From Campylobacterales bacterium (lineage in GTDB: Bacteria; Campylobacterota; Campylobacteria; Campylobacterales; QNZT01): 7,378 nucleotides of DNA. The notes beneath the pieces are model-generated. The model was given only the letters and a program-made list of their open reading frames with translations. It was not told where the DNA came from and made no database searches. A program made the translations under genes and the position numbers. The stretch spans positions 1 to 7,378 of the forward strand of contig JALWKJ010000031.1 of the NCBI GenBank assembly GCA_027081495.1. Direction: 5' to 3'. Below are positions 1 to 7,323 of this stretch, piece by piece; the first letter of the stretch is position 1, and each line of letters begins with the position of its first letter.

Positions 1-3000
1 GTATATGAGATCGACAGCTTGTGAACTTTGTCCGACTTGCGTATCGAGTAAAAAGTGTTTTCCCAGTTTTCTCTCGGCTATGACACTACTCTCTTGAGAC
101 TTGTTTTGATAATAGATAATCGTTTTTTTATTTATCTTTTTACCGGCTTTGATATTTACGCCCCCGCCCTCCTCTCTTGTTAGATCGAGTCTATCGAGTT
201 TTAACTCTCTTGCAAGATCTTTTGCCAAAGCCCTTCCAAATATTTTCTCGGCGGCGTTTGCCGCGCTGCTTTGCGCTCCGTCGCTTTCACTAACCGCAAA
301 ACCGAAAAGCAGATATGAAAAGATATCTTTTTTACTCATCATGGGTTTTGATTTAAAGAGCAGTTTCGGCTTTCTTTTATCTCCTAAAATATCTATAAAT
401 ATCAAAATATCATCTATATCATACTCTACATGAAGATCTAAAAGCGGATTTATCTCTTTTAATCCCCTAAAAGCTATCGCTCCCTCTTTGAGTTTAAATC
501 TCTTATCCCCAAAGTCATACTCGCCGTCAAGTATGTTTATTTTACCGAGTATTTTTACGCTTTGAGCGAAATCCTTTCTAACTTCGATATCGGGTTTTAA
601 GATAATAGTTCCCGCCTCCATCTTATACTCGATCTCGTCTTCGCTTTTTATATGAAGATCCAAAAAGGTGTTTTGCACAAACGAGTCGTCGGCAAGTCGT
701 TTTTTCTTTTTCGATTTGTCTATAATGATAATATCAGGATCTTTTGATACATCAAGAACCCTCGACTCATACACGAATTCACTCTCTTTTAATTTTATAT
801 CCCCCGAAACCGCCAATTGCTTGTTGCTTTGAAACATTTGAATATCGGCGCTCAGTTTCGTTTTGCCGTATCCTTTCGCTCCCAGGTAGAGATTTTTACA
901 TTTGAGATCTCCGATAATCAGATCGCCTCTTTTACTCCCTTTGAAGCTAAAAAAGTTTTCAAACTCTATGTCGGCGTCGGCGTTATCGGCTTTGAGGGTA
1001 AAGACCGCGGGTCTTTTCAATCCGATATGACGATTCATCTTTTTTGGCTCAAACCCTTTGAGATTGAAATCAAATCTCTCTATTTTTGCGACAGTAGGCT
1101 CAAAAAAGGCTAAAATATCGATCTTTTCGAATCGTCCCTCTTTTAAAGCTATTTTTGGAGATAAAATCTCCAATTTTATCTTCTCTTTAGAGATACTTTT
1201 TGCGACAAGTTTGAGAGCTCCTTTTACTTTTGGAACATCCTCCAGGGGATATACTTTATCAATCTCTTGAAAGAGATTCGAGATAGAGGGTATATCTACT
1301 TTCGCATCGGCAAAAAGAGGTTTTTTTGAAAATTTGACATCGGCCTTTAAAGCTTTATTATTGATATTCGCCGTTATTTTTCCATCTTTTGAAGCGGCGT
1401 TTAGCGTAAGTAGAAATCCTTTTGCTTTTAAATCAAAAGAGGAGAGCTTAAAATCCTCATTATCTAAAGTAAAATGAAAACGACTTGTTTTTACATAACG
1501 ATTTTGCACTTTTAAACTCTTGATTTTCGCAAAAATATCGGCTGCATTTTTATCTCTTGCGTAAAAGCCTTGCGCGGTTAAAGCGATAAAACTGTTTTTT
1601 AACTTTAAAGGAACATTTTTATAGATTTTGTCTATATGAACTCTTTTTGTATCTAAAAATAGATCGAATCGATTAAAATCATCGCTTTTTATCTTGAATT
1701 TTATTTTTTTAGAGGTTAAGTTTGCGTTTAACTCTTTAAGAGAGCCTTTTGCGTTTAGAGCGATTTTCCCAAGCTCTTTTAGATTTATATCCATAAGCTC
1801 TCTTTTTTGGCGTAGAAAAATTTCGGCTCTATATTTTAAAGTGTTGTTTAAATCATCGACATCGGCTTCTATATCGGTATCTATATTTAGATCCAAAGGC
1901 GTGCTTTTTAAAAGAGCTTTTATATCGGCTTTTAATTTATGCTCTTTTATCTCGTAAACAAAATCCGCTCTTTTTATATCCGGTTTTATCAAATACTCTT
2001 TTATCTTCGCTTCACCCGATAAAAAAAGATTGCCCGTAAGCTTATTTGAATCGCCGTTTATATTCAAAACAACGGGGGAAAGATTTTTAAAAGAGACATC
2101 TTTACTCTCAAGAGAGGTTTTTAAAAAACTCTCTTTAGCTTTTACTCCGCCTTTTAGAGTATATTTTAACGAAGAGTCTATATCGGCGATATTCAAAGAG
2201 GCGTTGGCGTCAAGATTTAAATCGCCTGCGTTTGAAAAAAGTTTCGAAAAAATTTTGGCGTTTAGATCGCCTGTTTTTAAATCATAATCTAAAACGGCTT
2301 TGGCAATCTGCGGTTTGATTTTTAGTTTATCTATCTCGAAATCGCCCTCATTCGCGCTTATTACGGCTTTTAATTTTTTATTTTTCGTTTTTGATTCTAT
2401 ATGGATTTTCGGCATTTTCGATATCGTTATATTGTTTTCGCTCAAATTCTCGGCAAAAAACTCTTTTTTGGGCAAAAGATCGCCGTTTATATCGACTTTT
2501 AGAGTATGATTTATATCGTTCAAATCTACATACGATGAGAGTTTGAGCCCTAAATAAGCGGCATTTGAATCGACATTTGCGTTTAAATTTAGTCGTAAAC
2601 GAGATTTTTTTATCTCATATACGCTTTTTATATCGACATTTTTCGGATTTAAAATAAACTTTTGATACTTTATCTCTCCATCTTCAAGAAAAATCTTCAC
2701 ATCCGCTTTTTTCAAATCCCCTACGGCTTTTAAATCTATCTTTGAGGGATTTGTTAAACTAAGATTTTCATCTCGTAGGATTTTTTCGAACTCTTTTTTT
2801 AAAGCGGTAATCTTCGCGTCTAAATCGTATTTTAGGGTATTATTTATATCGTCGATATTTAAAAACGAGCGATTTTCAATAACTCCCGAAGCGATATTCG
2901 AGTCAAATTTCAACCCGCTTTGTAAATTTAAATCTTTACTCTTTAGGTTAAAATCTCCTTTTGTCGTAAAAGTTTTAGGATTTAAGATATACTTTTGATA

Positions 3001-3732
3001 CTTCAATTCAAATTCATCGGTCTTTATACTAAAATCGCTCTTTTGCAAATCCCCTTTTATATTCAAATCGGCAGTCACACTCTTTTTGAAGCTAATATTT
3101 TGATCTTTTAGAGAGCCGTTTAAAAAATCTTTTTTGGCGTTTATCAAAAACGCTCCCTCATACATGTTTTTTACGATTTTGATATCGCCTTTGAGATCGG
3201 AGATATTGCTTTTTAGATTAAAATCGACTAAAGCGCTTAGATCATTTTCGTTTAATCGCAGATCTTTTACAAAAAGATTTAAAGAATCTATCTCATACTC
3301 TTTAAAAAAGAGTTTATCGACCCCTATTTGCGCTTTGTCTATAACAATCTCTTTGAAAGGGAGTTTAGCGTCGCTTTTACTCTCTTTTTTACTTTGGTTT
3401 TGATCCAAAAGAGACTCTAAAAATCCTCTTTTTATGTTTATATTCGTCACTTTGAACTTTTGTATATGTAAAACTTTCTCACCCAAAGCTTTAAAGTCCG
3501 CTTTTAACTCCAGATCGGCTTTCGCTTTACCTTTATAATCGACTCCCTTTAACTTCAATCCCTCAAACAGATCTCCCTTCAACGAGTCGTATTTTATATC
3601 CAAGCCGCTTTGAAAAAGCGCCTTTTTCGCAATAAAATCCAAAGCCGTCGAAGAGCTTAAAACTCCAAATATAAGCATAATTAAAAATAAAATAATTAAG
3701 AGTGTAACTGAAAGATATTTCAATATTTTCAA
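1..3732 (-). CDS. tamB: TamB, translocation and assembly module subunit (3' end cut by window edge)
   Basis: The frame is open without a stop for 1244 codons and runs off the left edge. TamB is anchored in the inner membrane and crosses the periplasm as a long beta-rich groove that works with TamA in outer-membrane protein assembly; TamB-like (AsmA-type) proteins are also linked to phospholipid transport. An N-terminal hydrophobic anchor (about residues 7-25) is followed by a long Lys/Asp/Ile/Leu-rich beta region. The C-terminal DUF490/TamB domain (roughly 880 onward) shows DIFSYLLFG at 1136-1144, GGGVNIKAGK from 1189 and QAVDLIY at 1238-1244, which resembles the extreme C-terminus of E. coli TamB (about 1259 residues), so probably only a few residues are missing. 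The TTG at 3730-3732 is chosen as start because AGGA lies 8 bases upstream and it keeps the whole anchor; an in-frame TTG at 3721-3723 is less well placed. A KKKKR cluster sits at 1008-1012. Residues 244-685 hold four repeats. The family call is firm; the exact start is less so. Confidence 0.93.
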   Translation of the reverse strand, partial: MKILKYLSVTLLIILFLIMLIFGVLSSSTALDFIAKKALFQSGLDIKYDSLKGDLFEGLKLKGVDYKGKAKADLELKADFKALGEKVLHIQKFKVTNINIKRGFLESLLDQNQSKKESKSDAKLPFKEIVIDKAQIGVDKLFFKEYEIDSLNLFVKDLRLNENDLSALVDFNLKSNISDLKGDIKIVKNMYEGAFLINAKKDFLNGSLKDQNISFKKSVTADLNIKGDLQKSDFSIKTDEFELKYQKYILNPKTFTTKGDFNLKSKDLNLQSGLKFDSNIASGVIENRSFLNIDDINNTLKYDLDAKITALKKEFEKILRDENLSLTNPSKIDLKAVGDLKKADVKIFLEDGEIKYQKFILNPKNVDIKSVYEIKKSRLRLNLNANVDSNAAYLGLKLSSYVDLNDINHTLKVDINGDLLPKKEFFAENLSENNITISKMPKIHIESKTKNKKLKAVISANEGDFEIDKLKIKPQIAKAVLDYDLKTGDLNAKIFSKLFSNAGDLNLDANASLNIADIDSSLKYTLKGGVKAKESFLKTSLESKDVSFKNLSPVVLNINGDSNKLTGNLFLSGEAKIKEYLIKPDIKRADFVYEIKEHKLKADIKALLKSTPLDLNIDTDIEADVDDLNNTLKYRAEIFLRQKRELMDINLKELGKIALNAKGSLKELNANLTSKKIKFKIKSDDFNRFDLFLDTKRVHIDKIYKNVPLKLKNSFIALTAQGFYARDKNAADIFAKIKSLKVQNRYVKTSRFHFTLDNEDFKLSSFDLKAKGFLLTLNAASKDGKITANINNKALKADVKFSKKPLFADAKVDIPSISNLFQEIDKVYPLEDVPKVKGALKLVAKSISKEKIKLEILSPKIALKEGRFEKIDILAFFEPTVAKIERFDFNLKGFEPKKMNRHIGLKRPAVFTLKADNADADIEFENFFSFKGSKRGDLIIGDLKCKNLYLGAKGYGKTKLSADIQMFQSNKQLAVSGDIKLKESEFVYESRVLDVSKDPDIIIIDKSKKKKRLADDSFVQNTFLDLHIKSEDEIEYKMEAGTIILKPDIEVRKDFAQSVKILGKINILDGEYDFGDKRFKLKEGAIAFRGLKEINPLLDLHVEYDIDDILIFIDILGDKRKPKLLFKSKPMMSKKDIFSYLLFGFAVSESDGAQSSAANAAEKIFGRALAKDLARELKLDRLDLTREEGGGVNIKAGKKINKKTIIYYQNKSQESSVIAERKLGKHFLLDTQVGQSSQAVDLIY
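1678..3003 (-). repeat. Four tandem ~111-residue repeats inside TamB
   Basis: Four consecutive units can be read in the protein: residues 244-354 (bases 2671-3003), 355-465 (2338-2670), 466-575 (2008-2337) and 576 to about 685 (1678-2007). Each starts with a strand ending in a fixed proline (P252, P363, P474, P584; for example KYQKYILNPK and KYQKFILNPK). Exactly 43 residues later comes a D-(I/L)-(N/D)-x-(T/S)-L-K motif (D295 DINNTLKY, D406 DINHTLKV, D517 DIDSSLKY, D627 DLNNTLKY). The period is 111, 111 and 110 residues. Units 1 and 2 are the most alike and share recognisable bases around 2641-2670 and 2974-3003. The end of unit 4 is uncertain because the sequence decays. The array is entirely coding. 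Confidence 0.8.
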
Positions 3733-5453
3733 AACACTTGTCCTATACTGATATGAAATTCAAAACCGTTCTCTTTTTGAGGAAAACCGAAATCCACTCG
3801 AAGAGGTCCAATGGGCGTAAGATATCGGATTCCAAAACCGATACTGTCGTAAAAAGTGTCGCTGAAATGTTTAGGTTTTAATGTCAGCATCGATGTATCG
3901 TAAAACGCCGTAATCCAAAACTTCTTAAAAAAAGCCTCTCTTCTTAGCTCGATCAGAAAATCGACTAAACTAACGCCGCCTAGAGGAATACCGTCGATAT
4001 CTTTTGGACCTACTTTTTGATAAGCGTAGCCTCTGTTAGTGACGGAACCTCCCGTAAAAAAGCGTTTAAAGATAGGTACGCTTTTGTTTATTTGACCTAT
4101 TCGGCTTTTTATGCCAAGAACGCTTTTAGAACCGAGTCTTTTTATATATCTCATCTCTATAAGAGCTTTTAAATAATCAAAATCGGAACCTATAATCGAG
4201 GAAGATTTTTCAAGATACAAAGAGAGATAGTAACCCTTTGTCGCATTTATCATCGAATCTCTTTTATCTATAAGAACTCTGTAAAAAAACGAGTTTATAA
4301 AATAGTTTCCCTCTTCATCTTCATAACCTTCGATTTTCGGTTCTATCTTACTCTTTTGGGTTAAAATACCGAAATAGTGTTCAAGTCCAACAAACCTCTT
4401 TCCGAGTCTAAAACGATTTTCCCAAACGCTCTCTTTAAAAGAGTCGTAATCGTTGGCGTAAAATTTAAATTCGTCTTTTAAAGTGATTTTTCCGATATAA
4501 GGGAGTATGATTCTAGGATCGTAATAGATAGAGTAAAATTCATATCCGACTTCGTTTATCTTAAATCCGAGATCCAAAACCTTTAAATTTCCGAAAAAAT
4601 TTTTATCCGTCCAATCTATACTAGCTCTAGCGCCAAGATCGGTATCGTATCCCACGCCTGTTTTTAAAAATTTCGTATCGCCCGTTTTAAGCGCTATATC
4701 TATAGGAATTTCACTCGTATTTTGATCTAGTTTAGGCTCGACGGCGATATAGTCGTATATGCCGTATTCATATATATTGTCGTATGTTTTTTCGAGTTTT
4801 CTAATATCAAAGGGCTCTTTTTCTTTATATGCTATAGCGTCTTTAATGATCTCTTCTTTGACATCGCCCTGCCCGCTTATGGAAGTAGAATCAAAAACGC
4901 AGCTAATATTTTCATCTACAAAGTACTCAAGCAAAACCCTGTAAGTATCAAGATGAACAAACGCTTTTGCCTCAAAGGCATATTTTGGATGCGCGTTTTC
5001 CATCATGAAGCGCTGAATTTTCTCTTTTGATTTTTTAAATTTTTCCGTTGTGAAGATATCGCCTTTTTTAAACGGCAGTAATCTCGAATAGTTGGAATCG
5101 GGCGCGACTTTGATAGAGTAGATTTTAACGGGTTCGTTTTTTTCTATTTTTATTATGATCTCATCATCTTTTACCTCATCTTCGATCTTAGCTTTAAAAT
5201 AACCCAGAGATTCATAATAATCTTTTAGCTTTTTTTTATACTCTTCTACTTTCGTATCGTCAAAGGTAGGATCGCTTCTCCAAAACGCATAAAAGGGAGG
5301 ATACTTTTTCCCTATAACCTCATAAAGAGTAGAGCTGCTAAACTCTCCTACTAGAGTATCGACTCCCGAACCGGTAAAAAGAAGCTTTTTATAAATCTTC
5401 GCCTCAAGATTCAAAGATGAAAAGAGAATCATAAAAAAAAGAAAAAATTTCAC
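3729..5453 (-). CDS. tamA: TamA, Omp85-family outer-membrane assembly protein
   Basis: This is an outer-membrane barrel of the Omp85 family, partner of TamB in inserting or assembling outer-membrane proteins. At 574 residues it matches E. coli TamA (577). Residues 1-18 are a signal peptide ending LEA. Three POTRA domains follow at about 20-107, 108-182 and 183-258, and a 16-strand-type barrel occupies about 262-574. The loop-6 signature is present as FFTGGSVTNRGY with R474-G475-Y476. Near the C-terminus YLTPIGPLRVDFG is the classic Omp85 closing-strand motif, and the chain ends in phenylalanine as barrel proteins do. The start is GTG (5451-5453) with a perfect Shine-Dalgarno upstream; the next internal ATG at codon 8 would destroy the signal peptide. 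Three POTRAs instead of five, together with the tamB gene immediately downstream, favour TamA over BamA. All key motifs look intact. Confidence 0.92.
   Translation of the reverse strand: MKFFLFFMILFSSLNLEAKIYKKLLFTGSGVDTLVGEFSSSTLYEVIGKKYPPFYAFWRSDPTFDDTKVEEYKKKLKDYYESLGYFKAKIEDEVKDDEIIIKIEKNEPVKIYSIKVAPDSNYSRLLPFKKGDIFTTEKFKKSKEKIQRFMMENAHPKYAFEAKAFVHLDTYRVLLEYFVDENISCVFDSTSISGQGDVKEEIIKDAIAYKEKEPFDIRKLEKTYDNIYEYGIYDYIAVEPKLDQNTSEIPIDIALKTGDTKFLKTGVGYDTDLGARASIDWTDKNFFGNLKVLDLGFKINEVGYEFYSIYYDPRIILPYIGKITLKDEFKFYANDYDSFKESVWENRFRLGKRFVGLEHYFGILTQKSKIEPKIEGYEDEEGNYFINSFFYRVLIDKRDSMINATKGYYLSLYLEKSSSIIGSDFDYLKALIEMRYIKRLGSKSVLGIKSRIGQINKSVPIFKRFFTGGSVTNRGYAYQKVGPKDIDGIPLGGVSLVDFLIELRREAFFKKFWITAFYDTSMLTLKPKHFSDTFYDSIGFGIRYLTPIGPLRVDFGFPQKENGFEFHISIGQVF
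3741..3744 (-). promoter_or_regulatory. Ribosome binding site deciding the TTG start of tamB
   Basis: AGGA on the minus strand lies 8 bases before the TTG at 3730-3732, inside the last codons of tamA. The start and the tamA stop overlap as TTGA, so terminating ribosomes could restart directly on tamB. The next in-frame TTG (3721-3723) would sit 17 bases from this site, which favours the upstream one. Confidence 0.6.
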
Positions 5454-5531
5454 AAAACTCCTTATCGATCCTTTAAAAATGTTTTTTTTCAGATCATGAT
5501 TTAGATAAAATTAAATTATATCGATATATTA
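5454..5531 (-). promoter_or_regulatory. Spacer between porin and tamA with candidate -10 box and palindrome
   Basis: This is the only real intergenic gap inside the cluster (78 bases, very AT-rich). On the minus strand it holds a perfect TATAAT at 5515-5520, about 60 bases before the tamA start. It overlaps a perfect 12-base palindrome, TATATCGATATA, at 5517-5528. No convincing -35 box is visible at 16-18 bases; TTGTAT at 5541-5546 is 20 bases away. A smaller palindrome, ATCATGAT, lies at 5493-5500. I see no stem followed by a T run on the minus strand, hence no terminator, and read-through from the porin is likely. The gap could carry a secondary promoter for tamA-tamB, but in such AT-rich sequence the matches may be chance. 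Confidence 0.3.
5458..5464 (-). promoter_or_regulatory. Strong ribosome binding site of tamA
   Basis: TAAGGAG on the minus strand is a full match to the 16S anti-Shine-Dalgarno, placed 4 bases before the GTG start at 5451-5453. The spacing is a little short, but the match is by far the best in the window and fixes the non-ATG start. It contrasts with the weak sites before the two upstream genes. Confidence 0.75.
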
Positions 5532-6668
5532 TCAAAAATCATACAATATACGAAATTGTAGAATCTTTTGATCATATTTTGAGACTTCGTTTTTGCGATC
5601 GATCGTTATATGATTTGCCATGATTTTTAGATTCTTAAAGATATACCAGTTTAGTCCAAAAGTATATTGATAAACTTCGCCACCTCTTTTGTCGTAGTCG
5701 TTTAAATTCGCATAGCTTATTCGAAACGCGCTCTCAAACGCGCCAAGAGAATTTTTCGAAAGCTCGTTTTTTAATCTTATCCTTCCAAAAAGCCCCTCTT
5801 TTTGTTTATATCTTTTTGAGTTTTCGCTTAGAAAATAGCTGATTTGAGCATACCATCCGTAAAATCGATACTCCTTTTTGGTTGAAGTTTTTATGATCTC
5901 TTTTATAAATTCGCCCTGCGCGGTAAAAGAATTTTTTTGATAAATCCCCTCAAAACCGTAACGAAAGATCTTATCCGTGTGTTTGATCTTTGTTTTTAAG
6001 TATTTTACTTCGCTTAAATACGATTCTGGTCGAATAGATAATTTGAGCTTATTGTCGTCATAGTTTGTATATGCGCCGGATGCTCCGATATGCCAAAGTG
6101 AATTTTTTTTGAAAAAAGAGGCGTATCTTGCCCTTATAACATATGAATATTCGTTTGAATTATCCGAGATATTTTCAAGAGGTTTTAAAAAAGCTCCCGC
6201 CGTTACTCCCCATGAAAGAGTTTTTTTTATATAGTCGCTTTTTGAAACGCTAAATCCCACTTTTCGACCGAAGATAAAGATATTAGGCAGCGCTCTCTCC
6301 ATAAAGGTGGTATATTTTGAACCCGTGAGCGCTTGCAAACTAAAAGGTTCTTTGATATTTCCCACTTTAAGAGTCGTATCAAACTCCAACGCGTCGTACT
6401 TTAGATATATATCTTTAAATTTCGTATTCGATTTGAAATCATACTCTATTTCATAAGATATATCTTTTAAAATATCTCCTTTGAGAAAGAGTCTCGCTCT
6501 TCTGATATCGGCCGCAGTCTTTGAACCCTCTTTTTCAAAAAGCCAGCCTCCGTCAACCGCTATTTGCCCGCCGATCTTATATGTCGGAAAAATTTTACTC
6601 TCTTTGGCAAAAACAGACGAGCAAAAGAGAAGAAGCGTTATCGCGTAAAGAGGTTTTAAAAATTTCAT
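5532..6668 (-). CDS. Porin of the phosphate-selective porin O/P (OprP/OprO-like) family
   Basis: The protein is a predicted outer-membrane beta-barrel channel of 378 residues, a usual length for the family. Residues 1-21 form a signal peptide ending VFA; the cysteine at 16 does not fit a lipobox. Family-like segments are RRARLFLKGDI at 56-66 followed by YEIEYDF at 72-78, KDIYLKY at 85-91, KVGNIKEPFSLQALTGS at 101-117, FMERALPN at 122-129 and GRKVGF at 134-139. Alternating strands run to a C-terminal FRILYDF, whose last phenylalanine is the barrel-assembly signal. Its ATG comes one base after the upstream stop (TAATATG) with only a weak purine run ahead, which suggests translation coupled to the upstream membrane gene. 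Substrate cannot be read from sequence; phosphate or polyphosphate is known only for the Pseudomonas members, so no gene symbol is given. The family call is good, the substrate unknown. Confidence 0.82.
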   Translation of the reverse strand: MKFLKPLYAITLLLFCSSVFAKESKIFPTYKIGGQIAVDGGWLFEKEGSKTAADIRRARLFLKGDILKDISYEIEYDFKSNTKFKDIYLKYDALEFDTTLKVGNIKEPFSLQALTGSKYTTFMERALPNIFIFGRKVGFSVSKSDYIKKTLSWGVTAGAFLKPLENISDNSNEYSYVIRARYASFFKKNSLWHIGASGAYTNYDDNKLKLSIRPESYLSEVKYLKTKIKHTDKIFRYGFEGIYQKNSFTAQGEFIKEIIKTSTKKEYRFYGWYAQISYFLSENSKRYKQKEGLFGRIRLKNELSKNSLGAFESAFRISYANLNDYDKRGGEVYQYTFGLNWYIFKNLKIMANHITIDRKNEVSKYDQKILQFRILYDF

Positions 6669-6669
6669 A

Positions 6670-7323
6670 TTATTTCGCTTCGACGGCGGTTTTTGGAATC
6701 TTTTCGAGTTTTAAAGATATATTGTCGTTTGCGGTATGCATAGAAAAGATCGCCAACGCGACGCTTATAAATATACCGACGGCAAATGCGGTATATGCTC
6801 GCCGCAGCCAGATATATTTTAGATTTATTTCGGATCCCAACATATGAAGATGTTTTATGATATGAGTTTGAGTCAATCCTTTGGAACTTATGACTTTATG
6901 CACATTTACCACATACTCTTCGGGAGGAAGCGTCGCCATATCCTGAAAAAAAAGCACCGACTCGTAATCGTCGTAATGCTCTTTTTTCAAAAGATGTTTT
7001 TTAAAACGGGGACGAATCGCCATAACCGCAAATGTTATAGATACAAGAGCCGTCATTATAATGGCGCTAAAGGGATAAATCATGCCCGAATCGCTAACCG
7101 ACAACCCCGACGCCGTTATGATGACGGTAAGAATAAAACCGTTTACGGAGATAAGTATGCTTGCTTTGGTATCGGCGAGCGAAGTTAGTTCCAGATTCGA
7201 TCTAAGAGCGTTTCTAAAAAGCGTTTCAACCGTTCTTGAAGTCTTTTTGGTATGATGAACCTTTCTTCGATCCATTCTTATGTTTTTTCTCTTTTCAATA
7301 CTCTCTTTTTTCATTGCCGTCAT
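6670..7323 (-). CDS. Pycsar effector (PycTM, DUF5706)-like inner-membrane protein
   Basis: This 217-residue protein resembles the PycTM/DUF5706 family, membrane effectors that in Pycsar anti-phage systems are thought to disrupt the membrane when cCMP or cUMP is made. A very basic N-terminus (residues 5-30) precedes the signature LADTKASILISVNGFIL at 49-65, which leads into helix 1 (about 55-74). Helix 2 (about 82-103) ends in AIRPRF at 102-107. A soluble linker (about 104-172) contains LPPEEY at 132-137 and LGSEINLKYIWLRRAY at 162-177, and helix 3 spans about 178-196. Charge distribution suggests N-terminus and linker in the cytoplasm and C-terminus in the periplasm. The ATG at 7321-7323 is used; M4 and M17 are alternatives because no strong Shine-Dalgarno is visible, only GGG 8 bases upstream. 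No cyclase is seen in the window, so a defence role is not shown. Family recognised from motifs by eye. Confidence 0.78.
   Translation of the reverse strand: MTAMKKESIEKRKNIRMDRRKVHHTKKTSRTVETLFRNALRSNLELTSLADTKASILISVNGFILTVIITASGLSVSDSGMIYPFSAIIMTALVSITFAVMAIRPRFKKHLLKKEHYDDYESVLFFQDMATLPPEEYVVNVHKVISSKGLTQTHIIKHLHMLGSEINLKYIWLRRAYTAFAVGIFISVALAIFSMHTANDNISLKLEKIPKTAVEAK

Noticed and set aside
149..3403. Several plus-strand open frames of 69-98 codons across the left half
   Set aside because: They lie antisense to the continuous tamB frame, have Phe/Ser-rich low-complexity translations typical of the complement of Lys/Asp-rich coding sequence, and show no family motif.
4759..4944. Plus-strand open frame of 61 codons inside tamA
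   Set aside because: Antisense to the POTRA region of a well-supported gene; no motif, no promoter or ribosome site of note.
3729..5453. Reading the Omp85 gene as bamA
   Set aside because: Only about 240 residues precede the barrel, enough for three POTRA domains and not five, and tamB follows directly.
5478..5490. T-run at 5482-5489 as a terminator
   Set aside because: It is an A-run on the transcribed minus-strand message and is not preceded by a GC-rich stem; no plus-strand gene ends here either.
6606..6668. Porin N-terminus as a lipoprotein signal
   Set aside because: The cysteine at residue 16 is preceded by LLF, which does not fit a lipobox, and a VFA signal peptidase I site follows at 19-21.
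6521..7188. Two plus-strand open frames of 108 and 114 codons opposite the porin start and the PycTM-like gene
   Set aside because: Their compositions mirror the opposite strand, and the minus-strand genes have clear signal-peptide, membrane and family motifs.
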